Assembly (NCBI GenBank): GCA_030295235.1
Contig: AP026135.1
Span: 452,001-516,000, forward strand
Length of the DNA stretch: 64,000 nucleotides
Reading direction: 5' to 3'
Source of the DNA: Fistulifera solaris
Lineage: Eukaryota; Bacillariophyta; Bacillariophyceae; Naviculales; Stauroneidaceae
The position numbers were made by a program, and so were the translations under genes. Shown here one piece after another: positions 22,198-33,297 of the stretch; within the stretch, counting starts at the first letter, position 1, and each line of letters begins with the position of its first letter. The notes under the pieces were generated by a model. That model ran no database searches. It had not been told where the DNA came from and saw only the letters and a program-made list of their open reading frames with translations.

Positions 22198-22937
22198 CGC
22201 AAAAGGAACGTTCGCCGTTTTTTTGAGCCCACGACGAGGAAGAGACGAGAGAGAGAGCAGCGGAGACGGCGAAAGCCGAACCGGCGACCTTATGGCGACC
22301 GACTGGTCTACACGAATAGTGATACTACCCGTTGATTTGGTACTCGTTTGTTAGGAACGTGGTGCTGTCATTGTCATTCTCTTCAACTAATTAGGCTATG
22401 TGGAACGATAGAATGACGTCCCCGAAGTACTCTTTTGTATGCGGTCGAAAATTTGAAGACAGTTTCTTGTTTTGGGTTCCGCAGTTTTTGTGGAACTCTC
22501 CGAGTGCCGGGTTCAAGGTTACAGGACTTCGAGGGTGATTGTCCACTCCGCAAACTCGATGTACTGTACACGGAAAGGAACTCGACTTGGATGGTGGTGC
22601 ACAAAAGACGGGCAATGGACAAACGATGATGGAATGTCTCAATGTCCGGGTCCCCCTTTCTGCCACCGTCACACATTTTTCACACAACATCATCATCAAT
22701 CATCATCATCGCAGTCAGATTATCGTCCCTTGACAGTTAGTTGGCAGTTGTTGATTTCATTCTTTCCTTTGACATCGTTTTGTAAACCGCTCGTTGAACA
22801 TCCCAAGAAAAAAATAAGTCTACCAGTCAATCCTACGGAAATTGAGGCACTTGCTAGGGTGACGTTTTTCATAGGGTTGGAATTTCCGAAACGACGTAAT
22901 TGATTTTTTCAGCTCCTTATAAAGCTTTTTCTCGGCA
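22198..22937. promoter_or_regulatory. Divergent region, CK1 / prolyl-tRNA synthetase
   Basis: 740 bp between start codons. Contains a GAGAGAGAGAG stretch near 22,247 (possible 5' UTR) and a CATCATCAT tract near 22,687. A 143-codon frame (22472-22903) has no recognisable protein character and is left out. Confidence 0.4.
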
Positions 22938-24842
22938 ATGTGTGCAACCCGTTTCTTCAACAAAAATAATACCCTTTCGGTCCTAATGCCGCTTCTATTC
23001 TTGTCACTGGTACAGCGGATCCACGGCTTTTCTCCAGTCCTATCCGGGCAGATTCGAACACGGCCTCATCGATGGATCCGCTTGGCGAGTTCGACCGTGA
23101 ACGACCTTTCGAGTGAAGAAAAGTCCGCGCTCGAAGAAAAAATCAAATCAACAGGAGATCAAATAAGGGCACTGAAAGAATCGGGGGCAAATAAAGATAC
23201 ATTCGCGCCATTGGTACAAGAACTCTTGAAACTCAAGGCCCAACTCGATCCTGCGCTGGCCAAACCTACCCAAACCAAAAAGACACAGCAACAGAAGAAG
23301 CAACACTCGAACGAAGAGGAATCGGATTTTATTACGGCGCGCTCGGTGGATTACTCAAAGTGGTACAATGATCTCATTCGCGTGGCGGGTTTGGCGGAAA
23401 CATCGCCGGTACGTGGATGCATGGTCATCAAACCGTGGGGAATGTCATTATGGGATCGGGTTCGCAACGAACTCGATGCCAAGATTCAGAATCGGGGTGT
23501 GGAGAATGCTTATTTCCCGCTCCTGATTCCCAAATCGTTCTTGTCCAAAGAAGCCGAGCACGTCGATGGCTTTGCCACCGAATGTGCGGTGGTGACACAC
23601 CACCGCTTGACGGCGGATCCGGACGGCAGTGGTCTGATTGCGGATCCCGAGGCCAAATTGGAAGATCCATTGATCATTCGTCCGACATCCGAGACCATGA
23701 TTTGGTACATGTTCCGCAAGTGGATCAATAGTCACCGGGATTTGCCGCTCAAGATCAACCAGTGGGCTAACGTGATGCGCTGGGAAATGCGAACCCGTCC
23801 CTTCCTCAGAACATCTGAATTTTTGTGGCAAGAGGGACACACGGCCCACGCCACAGCAGAAGATGCGGTCGAAGAAGCAAGGGCCATGTTGGATGTATAT
23901 GCCGATCTCTGTCAGGATCTTCTGTCGATCCCTGTCGTCAAAGGCGTCAAGAGTCCGTCCGAACGATTTGCGGGAGCGTCAGATACATACACAATTGAAG
24001 CCCTCATGCAGAATGGCTGGGCGCTACAATCCGGCACTTCGCACTTTTTGGGCCAATCATTTGGCAATGCGTTTGATGTTACTTTTCAGGATCAGAATGG
24101 AGAACAACAACCTGTTTGGGGAACGTCATGGGGCGTATCGACCCGCTTGTTGGGTGCTCTCATCATGACCCACTCCGACGATGCAGGGCTTGTCTTGCCA
24201 CCAAAGGTAGCACCTGTGCAAGTCGTAATTGTTACTATCCCACCGAAGAAATCAGACGGTCCAGAGGTACAGCAAAGACTCAATGCAGCAGTTGACGATT
24301 TGGTTGAGAAATTGAAAGCGAAAGGTATCCGGGTGAAAGTTGACGATCGCGACTATGTGCGAAGCGGTGCAAAGTACTTTGAGTGGGAACGAAAGGGTGT
24401 TCCTCTCAGGATTGAAATCGGTCCACGCGATGTTCAAAATGAAGTATGCGTGTTCAAATACAGAGTGGGCGATGTCGAAAGAAAAAGCGTATCGTGGGTA
24501 GATGCCGCGCAGATGGTTGAAAGTGGTTTGAAAGAATTTCAGAGTGCTCTCCTGGAAAGAGCGAACGAACGTCTGCAAGATGGTATTCGTCAAGGGGCGA
24601 CGTATGCGGAAATGAAAAGCTTATTGGAAAATGATGAGGCTTCGGAGTACAACGGTCCTGGACTTTTCCTCGTCCCATGGAAGTGCGATGCTGACAATGA
24701 AAGAAAAATCAAAGAAGAATGCAAGGCAACGATTCGATGCTATCCACTTAAAGAGAATCAGGAGGGCATGCATGAGGGCCAAAAATGCTTCTATAGTGGC
24801 GAAGAAGCAACTCATATGGCTCTATTCGGTCGCGCTTTTTAA
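22938..24842 (+). CDS. Plastid-targeted prolyl-tRNA synthetase (eukaryote/archaeal type)
   Basis: Charges tRNA-Pro. Unbroken 634 codons. Residues 1-30 form a signal peptide ending RIHG|FSPVL, followed by an Arg-rich, Ser-containing stretch: the diatom plastid bipartite signal with Phe at +1. Residues about 50-95 form a WHEP-like helical hairpin (SSEEKSALEEKIKSTGDQIR...), as in eukaryotic ProRS. The class II core follows: motif 1 around LWDRVRNELDAKI, RPTSETMIWYMF, motif 2 RWEMRTRPFLRTSEFLWQEGHTAH and motif 3 near GTSWGVSTRLLGALIM; then the anticodon-binding domain and the C-terminal zinc-like domain (PWKCD...KCFYSGEEA). One gene may serve more than one compartment if a second start is used. 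Confidence 0.92.
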   Translation: MCATRFFNKNNTLSVLMPLLFLSLVQRIHGFSPVLSGQIRTRPHRWIRLASSTVNDLSSEEKSALEEKIKSTGDQIRALKESGANKDTFAPLVQELLKLKAQLDPALAKPTQTKKTQQQKKQHSNEEESDFITARSVDYSKWYNDLIRVAGLAETSPVRGCMVIKPWGMSLWDRVRNELDAKIQNRGVENAYFPLLIPKSFLSKEAEHVDGFATECAVVTHHRLTADPDGSGLIADPEAKLEDPLIIRPTSETMIWYMFRKWINSHRDLPLKINQWANVMRWEMRTRPFLRTSEFLWQEGHTAHATAEDAVEEARAMLDVYADLCQDLLSIPVVKGVKSPSERFAGASDTYTIEALMQNGWALQSGTSHFLGQSFGNAFDVTFQDQNGEQQPVWGTSWGVSTRLLGALIMTHSDDAGLVLPPKVAPVQVVIVTIPPKKSDGPEVQQRLNAAVDDLVEKLKAKGIRVKVDDRDYVRSGAKYFEWERKGVPLRIEIGPRDVQNEVCVFKYRVGDVERKSVSWVDAAQMVESGLKEFQSALLERANERLQDGIRQGATYAEMKSLLENDEASEYNGPGLFLVPWKCDADNERKIKEECKATIRCYPLKENQEGMHEGQKCFYSGEEATHMALFGRAF

Positions 24843-24882
24843 ATATCATAAAAAATGCTTTTAACATCCAGACAAGACTGCT

Positions 24883-26476
24883 TTACATCTCGCATTCCCA
24901 GCCGTGTTTATGTCTTAGTGTCCTAAGTCGCAGCCAGTAGCGATCGATTACGCTTGAAACATCATCGTTTGCGGACGACGATTCTCCATTAACACTGCTG
25001 GAAAGTTGAGGAACGCTGTTTTCGGCACTTTGGCAGGTTGCAGCCATCTCATTTCGCGGCAAATGAGGATCTAATTTTTCAATTGTAGCGGCTAAAAGAC
25101 TGTCGCTATCGGCTTTCCAAAATGAAATCAATGTCTCCTGTCTATCTATTGTATCTTGCATAAATTTCACGAGCTCGAGTAACGACTTTATAATTTTTTC
25201 GAAATCCGGCTGAATGGGGGATTCAGATCCACTTTTCGCCGACCCAAAAATCGAACCAAGAGTAGGAACAGTGTCTTTTGCGGGTGGAATGATCGGTGCA
25301 CGTTCGTTCGGTGCCGCATTTGAAGCACCGGCTAAAGTTTCCTGGGGGCTGCTTTTTCAACCTCTTCAGTGCATAAATTCATTTGCTGATATTTTTCAGA
25401 CAACTTGCTGATTCTCTTGTCAGTATGGTCAAAAGTGAATTGCCTATGTTGCTCCTTGTCGTGAAGATCTGATAGAGGCGGTTTGGGTGAGCTCGCATAC
25501 GGAGCTGGCTTGGTGTCTCTTTGGGGCTCAGTAAGATCCTTTTTGGGTATTTGTGGATTGTTGATTTCTTTAACAAAATCTAGTGATTGAATCAGCTCGT
25601 CGCGCTGTTTCTGCACTTGCTCCATGAGCGATCTCAACGATTCGTCGCGTTCTATGCTCGCGAACGTTTCGGAAAGTGTTGGTTTGCTGTCGCTTGGTAA
25701 GGAAGATTTTAGAGAAAATTTCGATCGCGCGTTTGGTGAGGCAAGATCTGGCGTTTCCAAGGATGTCGAGAGAGGGGCTTTGTGGTTCCTTGGAGAAACA
25801 AAGATTCGGCCCCCGATGTCTCGGGGGATGTGTCTGTAGCTTTCTTCTTTGTGAATGAGATTTTCGGTGACTGGTTAAACTTGTGCTCTCGCGTCAAGAT
25901 GAGATTTGTTTCGACTTTACATGGAGATTGGTGACGTTGGTTGTAAGAAAGTGGCGAAGTCTCCGTCCACCGCGATTCGTCGACTCGACGCGAATATCGT
26001 TCATGCTTCAAAGACGATGGATATAAGTACTGATCCTTGTTGTCTGTGAGAATCGGTGTTTTTACCGGCGTAGGTGGCTCTGGTGTTCGATGCAAGGAAT
26101 AAAATGGTGGACTCTTTCCTAAGGGTGTATGCATTGTGTCGTGTCGATGCTGCCGATAATGAGTCTCTTCCGATACTTTTCTGTTTTGCTGCCTGCGCGC
26201 TTCTTCTATTACAATCCGAAACGCTAAATCTTCTTCTGGACTATCGAGTATATCTATCGTAGGTTCACCTTGAAAGCTTGTTCTGTTCATTGTGTACGGT
26301 TGGCGTTCCGAATCCATTCTTGAGCTTCCTGTACTACCGGGAGGGTCTAACTTTGGCGATGCTAGTCGACTAGACCCTAACTTGTTGTCGTTTTCTGGAA
26401 GAATGTGCGGCCTGCTTTCTTTTCTGCCGCTGTTTGTATGGCGCGCGGCTGCAACAAATGACGCGGAATCCTTCAT
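24883..26476 (-). CDS. Unknown, mostly disordered protein
   Basis: About 530 residues if read through two frame breaks, near 25,770 (a CTCTCT slip) and in the C5 run at 25,344-25,348. The N-terminal 240 residues are rich in Ser, Pro, Arg and Thr with TP sites (RTPEPPTPVKTPIL), suggesting proline-directed phosphorylation. A helical stretch follows (SLRSLMEQVQKQRDELIQSL, about 290-310). After a Pro/Ala-rich linker it ends with LLELVKFMQDTIDRQETL and DRYWLRLRTLRHKHGWECEM. No family recognised. Its stop is 40 bp from the convergent ProRS stop. Confidence 0.68.
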
Positions 26477-26932
26477 CGTCGAATGGTTTTATGAGGTTCG
26501 CCCCGCCTAGTCTACGAAACTTTTACTGCTGAATACCTTTTGCGCAAGTCCAGAGTCCAGACCCGGTAGATATTCACGAATGGGGATTCAGTGTTATGAA
26601 AATGAATGAAATAGTCAAGTTCTTGAATGAAATGGTTTTGTTGGCATCGATCTCATTTTTTGACGTTTATGGGCTCTCTTTGTCGATGCGACATGGGTAA
26701 CGGGCGGTCTATAGCGTGCTCATGCGGCATTTTCATTTTTTTTTCATTAAGGTTCATTCGTCTCTATTAACCTACTAAAAACTTCTTACGTTGACATCTT
26801 TACACTCGTTGTACCAGGTAACCTTTGGGGTCGCTGGTCACAAATTTAAAAACATTCATTCAACTAACATTCTCAACCTGAAGCAACAAGGCTGACAGCG
26901 GTCGATCTCTTTTACAAGCGCAATTTGCTGTT
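26477..26932. other. Gap, no gene seen
   Basis: 456 bp, AT-rich, upstream of the disordered protein gene and downstream of the glycosyltransferase-like gene. No repeat or RNA gene seen. Confidence 0.4.
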
Positions 26933-28125
26933 TCAGAGGTTTCTCAACTTCCTTATCTTTTGATTGAACATGAATTGAAACTGATATTGCAGATCCTTCA
27001 ACGACGGTGTCGATATGGTTCCATCATATTCGATAAGCCCGTGCTCCGCTAGTTCATAAATACCCAGAACGTATTCTTTTGGATACTCATGAAGAACAAC
27101 TCCGTGGGCTCTTAACACTGCAGCAATTATGGGAAAGCTACTCCCGCTTGTGATGAGCACGTCGCTTTCTGTCATGTAATACAGTGAGTCTCGCACATCC
27201 AAGGTCGGGTAGGAACAATTGCCTCCAAAATACTGTTGGCAGAGATCGGGGAGAAAAGGGAAGTTTTCAAAAATTTCGCCGTCCCCGTAAAGGAAAACAT
27301 GGACGGGGATACGTCCGATTGACAAAACAGACGCAATCTGCGAAGCAATGTTATCAAAGTGCTCTTTTCTTGCATTCAAAACAATATCTCCTTGTCGCAC
27401 GTGCCACACGATGGTTAAAATCGGTTCATATTTTGGAAGTTCGCCAAGATCGTGAAGACTTCGTGAAGGAATGTATTTTGACCGTGTGAAAGCTTCCCGC
27501 ATACGCCATTTGACGCGATCAAAGGACCCGATCCGTGGTGGGTGCATGGTGCAGTAGCAAATTTCGGCGCTATCACAGCACCACTCCAATCGCGTCGAAA
27601 ACAAAGCGTTACATGAGTTCCTCTCCTCCTGGGATTGATTGACAACCACATCCCACCGGTCCAACACGGTCGTTACTGGGTTGCCGTTGGACAGCGCCGC
27701 AAGCTCCGACTTGGTGAACTCAGTCTCATTAAGTGGGAGGAATTCCATTAACCAATCGTAAGATCCATGCGTGCCGTTTTCCAACCAGATGTGGTCATCC
27801 AAGACAAAACAGAGTTTGTTTCCTCGGCCATTATCATACCAAAAATCACTTCCGTAACTTTGTGTCCCAGACCGGCAGCGAACGTTTGATCCATGGTGGC
27901 AAAGCGAAGACAATTCATGTCAATCGGACTCTTGCTGACGCTGAAACTGTATGCGTCCTCTACGCCTGTGATGAAATCGATTTTCTCATTGTTGCTCTTT
28001 TCTGCACAAATGGTGTTGATGCTCTCAACGAATTTGTTACGCACGACCGTTTCGTAGAATATGGAAGAGCACGCCAGGAAAACGCAAACGATCACAGCCG
28101 TAGATTGGTGGCATCGTGTCGACAT
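26933..28125 (-). CDS. Fucosyltransferase-like type II membrane protein
   Basis: N-terminal signal anchor (TAVIVCVFLACSSIFY). Around 27,400 lies ILTIVWHVRQGDIVL, close to the HxRRGD-type motif that binds GDP-fucose in alpha-1,2/1,6- and O-fucosyltransferases, followed by VHVFLYGDGEIFENFPFLP and LYYMTESDVLITSGSSFPIIAAVL, the usual late part of that fold. Several Cys and two or three N-glycosylation sequons suggest a Golgi/ER lumenal domain. The frame breaks near 27,820 (after IFGMIMAEE, continuing NKLCFVLDDHIW). Donor and acceptor sugars are unknown; fold assignment is moderate. Confidence 0.72.
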
Positions 28126-29922
28126 CTCTACAGGATTGTTTACCAGCTTATCGTAGCTAACACAAGCACAAGAATAAGGTTCGAAAATTCAAAATCTTTG
28201 TGGCTTTATGATGTGGGGGAAAAAAAAGGGAGGAGGCCGGAAATTAAGCCACAAAGAAGCCAAGAGGAAAAGAAAGCGCATCGCGCGTAGGCGCGAGTAT
28301 CCAGTAGTCGAGAGGCAATAATACGGAGTATACACAGTAAGTTGGTAGAGCAGTGGTGATCGAAACGTACTTTATACCTTATTCCGAAATCGACTCGTGA
28401 CTCCAAAGTCCTTTTCTAACATCCTGCACTCTTCAGGAAGATGCGGGGAGTACCAGGTATGCCCAGCAAGGTGCGGGAAGCAGAGGTGCGTTCCCGTGTC
28501 TCCCAGAGGTCATTATTGTATCTTGTACCCCTGAGCCCCTGAGTATCATTTATATCCACTACAACCACTCATCATAGTAGTATGGTAGCATTCAGCATTG
28601 CTATTGACCAAGATGATTTAATTTGATACTCCGTATTTCCGCAACCAAAATGGTACAGTGATTCAGGAAACGGAGCTTCTGAGGACTGAGGACCAGAAGC
28701 CGAAGAAAAATGCAAATGAACGTCAAATTTGCATTCTGACTTGAGGAAATTAGGAATAAATATCAGTATAGTCTTAAAAGTAGTTGTAGCTTGGAAAAAT
28801 AATTACTACGTACATTGGCTCTCGTCTTTCATCGAATTCTGATGAAAGATGAAAGTGTGCAGCTTTCATTCGATGAAAGTTGAGTACTAGGTACTTTTAT
28901 CAAAACTGTCATTTGTCAAAGCTCACAGCTCACAGCACCAACATACTTCACTTAAGAGAAAAATATTTATACCCCTTTGGTCCCAATAATTGTTTTGTTC
29001 CAGTAAATGCAGAATGCGTCCTGAATCCTGAATAATCTGGCACTCAATGCTATTTCCTCCGTATTTCTATCTTCTATCTTTACTTGTGACTTGGTGTGTC
29101 ATTTCCCGCATCTTCTATTAACCCTTTCACTACCTGATACCGAGAATTTCGTTCATGTCCTCGCTCGCTGGCTCTTTTATGAAAAAAAAACTGTCGGCCT
29201 AAATAAAACGCCAGGCCCACCCGGTACCTGGTAGAATCGAACTCCGGAAAGGACGTTAAATTCTGCCTCCAGTACCGGGTACCGTACCGTACCCGGTACC
29301 GTACCGGAAGGGACGTCCACGACGAGGCAGAATTTTAACGCCGTTCCCTAGCGTCCATGACGACGCAGAATTTTAACGCCGTTTCCTGTGATCTTGCAAC
29401 TTTCCTCTTGCATTGATGATAAATTGACGCCTCATCTTAACCTCTTACCCTCACGTACCTGTACTTGTACCTCCCAAACCTCCTCACAAAAAAAAGTATG
29501 AGAGGAGACCCGTGAAAAAAGGTGAAGAAGAAAGGAAGAAGAAAGTTATGACAAGTAGTGCATAGATAGCTAAGGACGAGGAACGAGGACTAGCTAAACA
29601 ACTTTCTATTGTAGGTGACAAAAAATTATTAAAGAAAAAGGTACCTTACTAGGTACCGGTAGTCCATGAAAATGAAACCTAGCGGCAGAACACTCCCTCG
29701 TAACCGTGACCGACGAATGATAGGTAGTCTGCCTTTCAACCGTCCCATAATTCTCGTCGACTAGCCTTTTGCGTACATGTCGAGCAACGTTAAACCCCTG
29801 CATTAAATACTCCGTACCTAGTACTCCGTACTTCATTATTTACTTTGCTGACATTATCTTCTTTATTACAGTAGACCCCCGCATTAATTCTCTTGTAAAT
29901 AATAATAATTTGTACGCGAAAC
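28126..29922. other. 1.8-kb gene-free region rich in short repeats
   Basis: No credible frame. Contains TACTCCGTA copies (near 28,629, 29,809 and 29,822), a run of GTACCG palindromes (29,274-29,306), a tandem/inverted repeat also found near 53.9 kb, and a CTTTCATCGAATTCTGATGAAAG-like inverted repeat around 28,829-28,851. Possible remains of a small non-autonomous element. Confidence 0.5.
29253..29388. repeat. Dispersed AGGCAGAATTTTAACG repeat, site 1
   Basis: Left arm ACGTTAAATTCTGCCTC (29,253-29,269) faces right arm GAGGCAGAATTTTAACG (29,324-29,340), and a degenerate second copy of the right arm follows in tandem about 40 bp later (29,349-29,388). Between the arms lies a GTACCG-rich palindrome. 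The right-arm unit, including upstream GTCCACGACG, recurs inverted at 53,914-53,950. Confidence 0.8.
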
Positions 29923-30787
29923 ATGCTGGGAGTTGCTGCCAGAATCGGGCATCTTGCTGCTTCGTCACGCGGCCTCCCGCGATGGACAGCCGCGGCGTTT
30001 TCTACGAACCTTCGCACTCCCGAGGACATGGCGGTGTTGCATCACGGGTTACGTCCCCGCTATGAGGCACCCAAATTCAAGTCTCCGCGGAAACGAGCCT
30101 CCAAATTACTGCAGGAACTGCAAGGTGAAGTGATTGAAAGCAACAAGGCCAACAAACCCGATGTCTGGGGGACACACTTTCGCGTGGGGGATGCCATTGA
30201 GCTCGTCATCGGACGTGAAAATGCCGAAAAGAACGAAATTGAAAAGATCCGCGGGGTTGTTCTCGGAGTCAGCCGCAAAGGACTCGATCACTCGGTGTTG
30301 TTGCGAGATGTCGTGTTTGGGCAACCCGTCGAACGCCGCATTTTGCTACATTCACCTCTCTTGCAGTCGGTCAAACTATTAGAACAAAACTTTGTTTACA
30401 AGGGTAAGCGAAAGGTGAAGAGAGCGAAGCTCTATTTTTGCGAGATCGCAATCCTGAGCGTAAGTACATTTCCAAATGTCGCGTACTTGTTTCATGCTTG
30501 TTTTTGGAAACACGCACTCACGGATTTCCCTCGCAAATTAGTTACTCGGGTTACGAAATGGTAATATTATACATACGACACAAGTAAGGAGTAATTGATA
30601 ATGTTACTGAATCGAATATTAGTCAAAATGAACAAATTTCGTAGATAGATATTTCGAATCCCTGTGCAACAGCATTCGTATCTATCACGACAGATTTCAA
30701 AACGATTTGATCGAATCGTATGCCAGTAAGGTGCTTGCCGTGAAAAATCGGTCTAGTATCACGGCGAACGCTGCAAATTATTATTAA
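29923..30787 (+). CDS. MRPL19: Mitochondrial ribosomal protein bL19m
   Basis: Large-subunit ribosomal protein. The N-terminus MLGVAARIGHLAASSRGLPR is a typical mitochondrial presequence. The core matches bL19: THFRVGDAIELVIG, IRGVVLGVSRKGLDHSVLLRDV, HSPLLQSVKLLEQNFV and KRKVKRAKLYF. A frame break in the T5 run at 30,435-30,439 restores KLYFLRDRNPE, the family's usual end of core. A GTAAGT donor at 30,460 and an AG at 30,644 give an 185-bp intron and a second exon ending at 30,787; that exon reads RYFESLCNSIRIYHDRFQN and stops 40 bp from the convergent acyltransferase, which supports it. Exon 2 is less certain than exon 1. Confidence 0.8.
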
Positions 30788-30827
30788 ATGCGTTACATAC
30801 AATTAGCGATAGCAATGAGGAGGCATT

Positions 30828-31990
30828 TCAGTTGCCTGCCTCGACGGGTTTAAGAGCCGCTGGAACGTCCACAACCGATGATGATGTTTGATCGGATGAA
30901 GCCGCATTCAGCGGCAGCTGGTCCTCTGGCAGTTGCGACAAAAACGCCGCTTTCACAAGCTCTTGCAGTTCCGCTTCGGTCCGGCCCGCAGAATCAATGG
31001 CGGGATGGACATGCAGATGCAATTTTCCACGTCCCGGTTGCACGGGAAACAACGAGACACTAGGCATCACAGCGTGGGCGTGAGATATGGTAATGGGAAT
31101 GATGGGGACACCGGCCTTGGTCGCCATCGAAAAAAGACCCCTTTGAAATCCATCAGTCGACCGTCCTGAGACCGTTTCCCTTCCGGAAATGCCATGATGG
31201 GTACTCCATTTTGAGCCAATTCAGTCCGTCTTTGAATGTACGAAGCTGTGATCTTTTGTCTTCGCGATCAATGATAATGTGATCGCCCTGTTGACAACAA
31301 TGAGTAAAGTGAATGAATTTACAAACACAAATACAATTCCAACTTACTCCGGTGAGTTGTTGACCTATGCAAGGAACATTTTTGAGTTCTCCTTTGGCGA
31401 TGAACTTGAAGACAGGGTCAAGGACGGTGCAAAGAATGGGAATGTCCAACCAAGACGCATGGTTGGCGACGTAAAGACACGGCCCCTGACCCTGCCGTAG
31501 CGACTCAATTTCTCCCGAGTAGGTTGGGATACTATTGGTTAAAGCGAGCCACGATTTCGCCCAGATTTTACCCGTCCTAAGTGTCGAACATGAGAAGTCA
31601 TGTTTCATCTTAAGAGAAATCACAAAGATCAGAAACTTACTTATCGTAAATGGCTCGTTGCGGATCAAAGTCTTCATTCATGTTGTGTGCCATTTTCACC
31701 ATGCTCATGGCTAGGGTCCATATGGGAGCTAACGTCAGAGACACCACAGCACACCACAAGCCAAAGGCATTGACCACTTTTATCGAGCTTTTGTCTTTAT
31801 TGAGAGTAATGATCGGATTGATTTCTTCCAGAGAAAGAAAATAACTATGCTTCCGGTGATCGTCCTGCTCTACAACGCTGTGAATTCGAGTGATCGAGCT
31901 GGAGACAGTCGGCCGTTGTGGAAGAAAAGCATCGGCTTGAAAGACGTAGAATAAAACGGTTGCAATCGGCAACTTTCCGACTTGTCTCAT
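30828..31990 (-). CDS. Plastid 1-acylglycerol-3-phosphate acyltransferase
   Basis: PlsC-family enzyme that makes phosphatidate from lysophosphatidate. Signal peptide MRQVGKLPIATVLFYVFQADA|FLP carries the diatom plastid cleavage motif. A membrane helix (FGLWCAVVSLTLAPIWTLAM) precedes motif I, YVANHASWLDIP (NHX4D). Motif III lies near GVPIMAFPEGKRSQDGR (FPEGxRS), and VPIIPITIS is motif IV. Introns: 31640-31577 and 31347-31288; the second joins GQQLTG to GDHIIIDRED. Two frame breaks, near 31,237 and in the A6 run at 31,130-31,135; motif III lies between them. It would feed plastid glycerolipid synthesis. Confidence 0.88.
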
Positions 31991-32546
31991 TCTCGTAAAA
32001 TAGTTTCTTTACAAGATGATAGGATTGACAGTAGTTGAAAAGAATAGCCGATTGAACGGAGACGATTTCTTTTCAATCGAAAGGTTTGGTAAAGCAAAAG
32101 TGATTCGGCAGATTCTCACACACCCCGTTTTGGCAAAGAGGTTGAGGCAATACTGGTAAGTTGAAGCCTGTGATGTGCGTGTGGCGTGAAACGAGATGCG
32201 AGTGGATGGCATGTGCATCCCGAGGCACGTACAGATTCGTTGCAGTGTGTATCATGCCAAAAGTAGGTGAGAGGGTCCACGTCATGCAATTTTTTTGTGA
32301 CGAACATTTCTGAGTTTATGTTTGCTCTAGTTGTGATCGATACCGAACGGTTAAAGACGTTTAGCATCACAGTTGCGTCCCACGTCACACAAACACCGCA
32401 AAAGAAAGGTTTCCCGTTTCTTCGTCTTGCGTCTTGCGTCATTCGTTTGCTGCCCCGTTATTGTCGTTTACCTTTCTCTTCTTTCTATGAAGCAAAAGTG
32501 TAATTCATTTCATCGAACACACACGACAAACAAACTATACAAAAGC
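31991..32546. promoter_or_regulatory. Divergent region between two plastid-protein genes
   Basis: 556 bp between the start codons of the plastid acyltransferase and the PDZ-ferredoxin gene. Both products have the same type of plastid signal, so shared control is plausible. No palindrome longer than chance was recognised. Confidence 0.45.
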
Positions 32547-33257
32547 ATGATTAAGCTTCTCAAATTGCTAACACCCGTTCTGTGCTTTCTTTCTTTGACG
32601 GCGGACGCTTTCGTGAACCGGCTTCACTCCCCACGTCGCTACACCCAATTCTCAGCTGTCAGCACCGAACAGTCCTTGTCCTTGTCACTCCGCAAACCTT
32701 TGGGCTTAATTCTGGAAGAAGTCGAAGAAGGAAAAGCCGCGGGTGTGTATGTAGCGGGTCTCGCGGAGGCGGGTTCGGCTTTGGAGTATGCCAGCCAACT
32801 TCAGGGCGCCAAAGTAACATCCGTCCAAGGAACGGATGTGTCGAACATGGACTTTGATGCCGTCATGGACCAACTCGTGAACGCTCCCAATACGGTCGAT
32901 CTGCAATTCTTCGTATCAACGAGTTTTACGAAAGACGAATACGCCGTGGGTACTCCGGTGACGATCAAGTTTCTCAGTGAAGGGCGCGAACTGGAAATGA
33001 AAGCTTCCGTAGGAGATAATTTGAGAAAAGTGATGCTCAACAATGGCGTAGAGGTATATCAGGGGGTGAAACAGAAGCTAGGTAATTGTGGTGGAGGTGG
33101 AACTTGTACTTTTTGTGCGGTGAATATCCTTGATAGTGAAGGATGGGTGGACCGATCTGAGTATGAGGATCAAAAGTTAGCAAAGTTTCCTGGCGCAAGA
33201 TTGGCTTGCCTCAACAGTATACAAGGACCGGCGACAATTCAAAAGACAAAAAGATAG
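32547..33257 (+). CDS. Plastid PDZ-ferredoxin fusion protein
   Basis: Start at MIKLLKLLTPVLCF, giving a signal peptide that ends TADA|FVNR, a plastid bipartite signal. Residues about 45-135 look like a PDZ-type fold (KPLGLILEEVEEGKAAGVYVAGL ... LQGAKVTSVQGTDVSNMDFDAV). Residues about 145-230 form a plant-type 2Fe-2S ferredoxin domain: VTIKFLSEGRELEMKASVG, then LGNCGGGGTCTFCAVNIL, which supplies Cys-x5-Cys-x2-Cys, and the fourth Cys in ARLACLNS. It may be an electron carrier docked to a membrane complex or a C-terminal peptide through the PDZ part (inference). Its stop is 40 bp from that of the convergent coiled-coil gene. Confidence 0.86.
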   Translation: MIKLLKLLTPVLCFLSLTADAFVNRLHSPRRYTQFSAVSTEQSLSLSLRKPLGLILEEVEEGKAAGVYVAGLAEAGSALEYASQLQGAKVTSVQGTDVSNMDFDAVMDQLVNAPNTVDLQFFVSTSFTKDEYAVGTPVTIKFLSEGRELEMKASVGDNLRKVMLNNGVEVYQGVKQKLGNCGGGGTCTFCAVNILDSEGWVDRSEYEDQKLAKFPGARLACLNSIQGPATIQKTKR

Positions 33258-33297
33258 CTATATATAGTGAATGTATTCTTCAAGTAATAGTGAGCTC

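Noticed and set aside
22472-22903. 143-codon frame between CK1 and ProRS
   Set aside because: Composition is not protein-like, and it lies in a divergent promoter region with possible 5' UTR sequence.
29225-29262. tRNA-like T-arm (GAGTTCGATTCTACC, minus strand)
   Set aside because: No acceptor stem, anticodon arm or D-arm could be paired around it.
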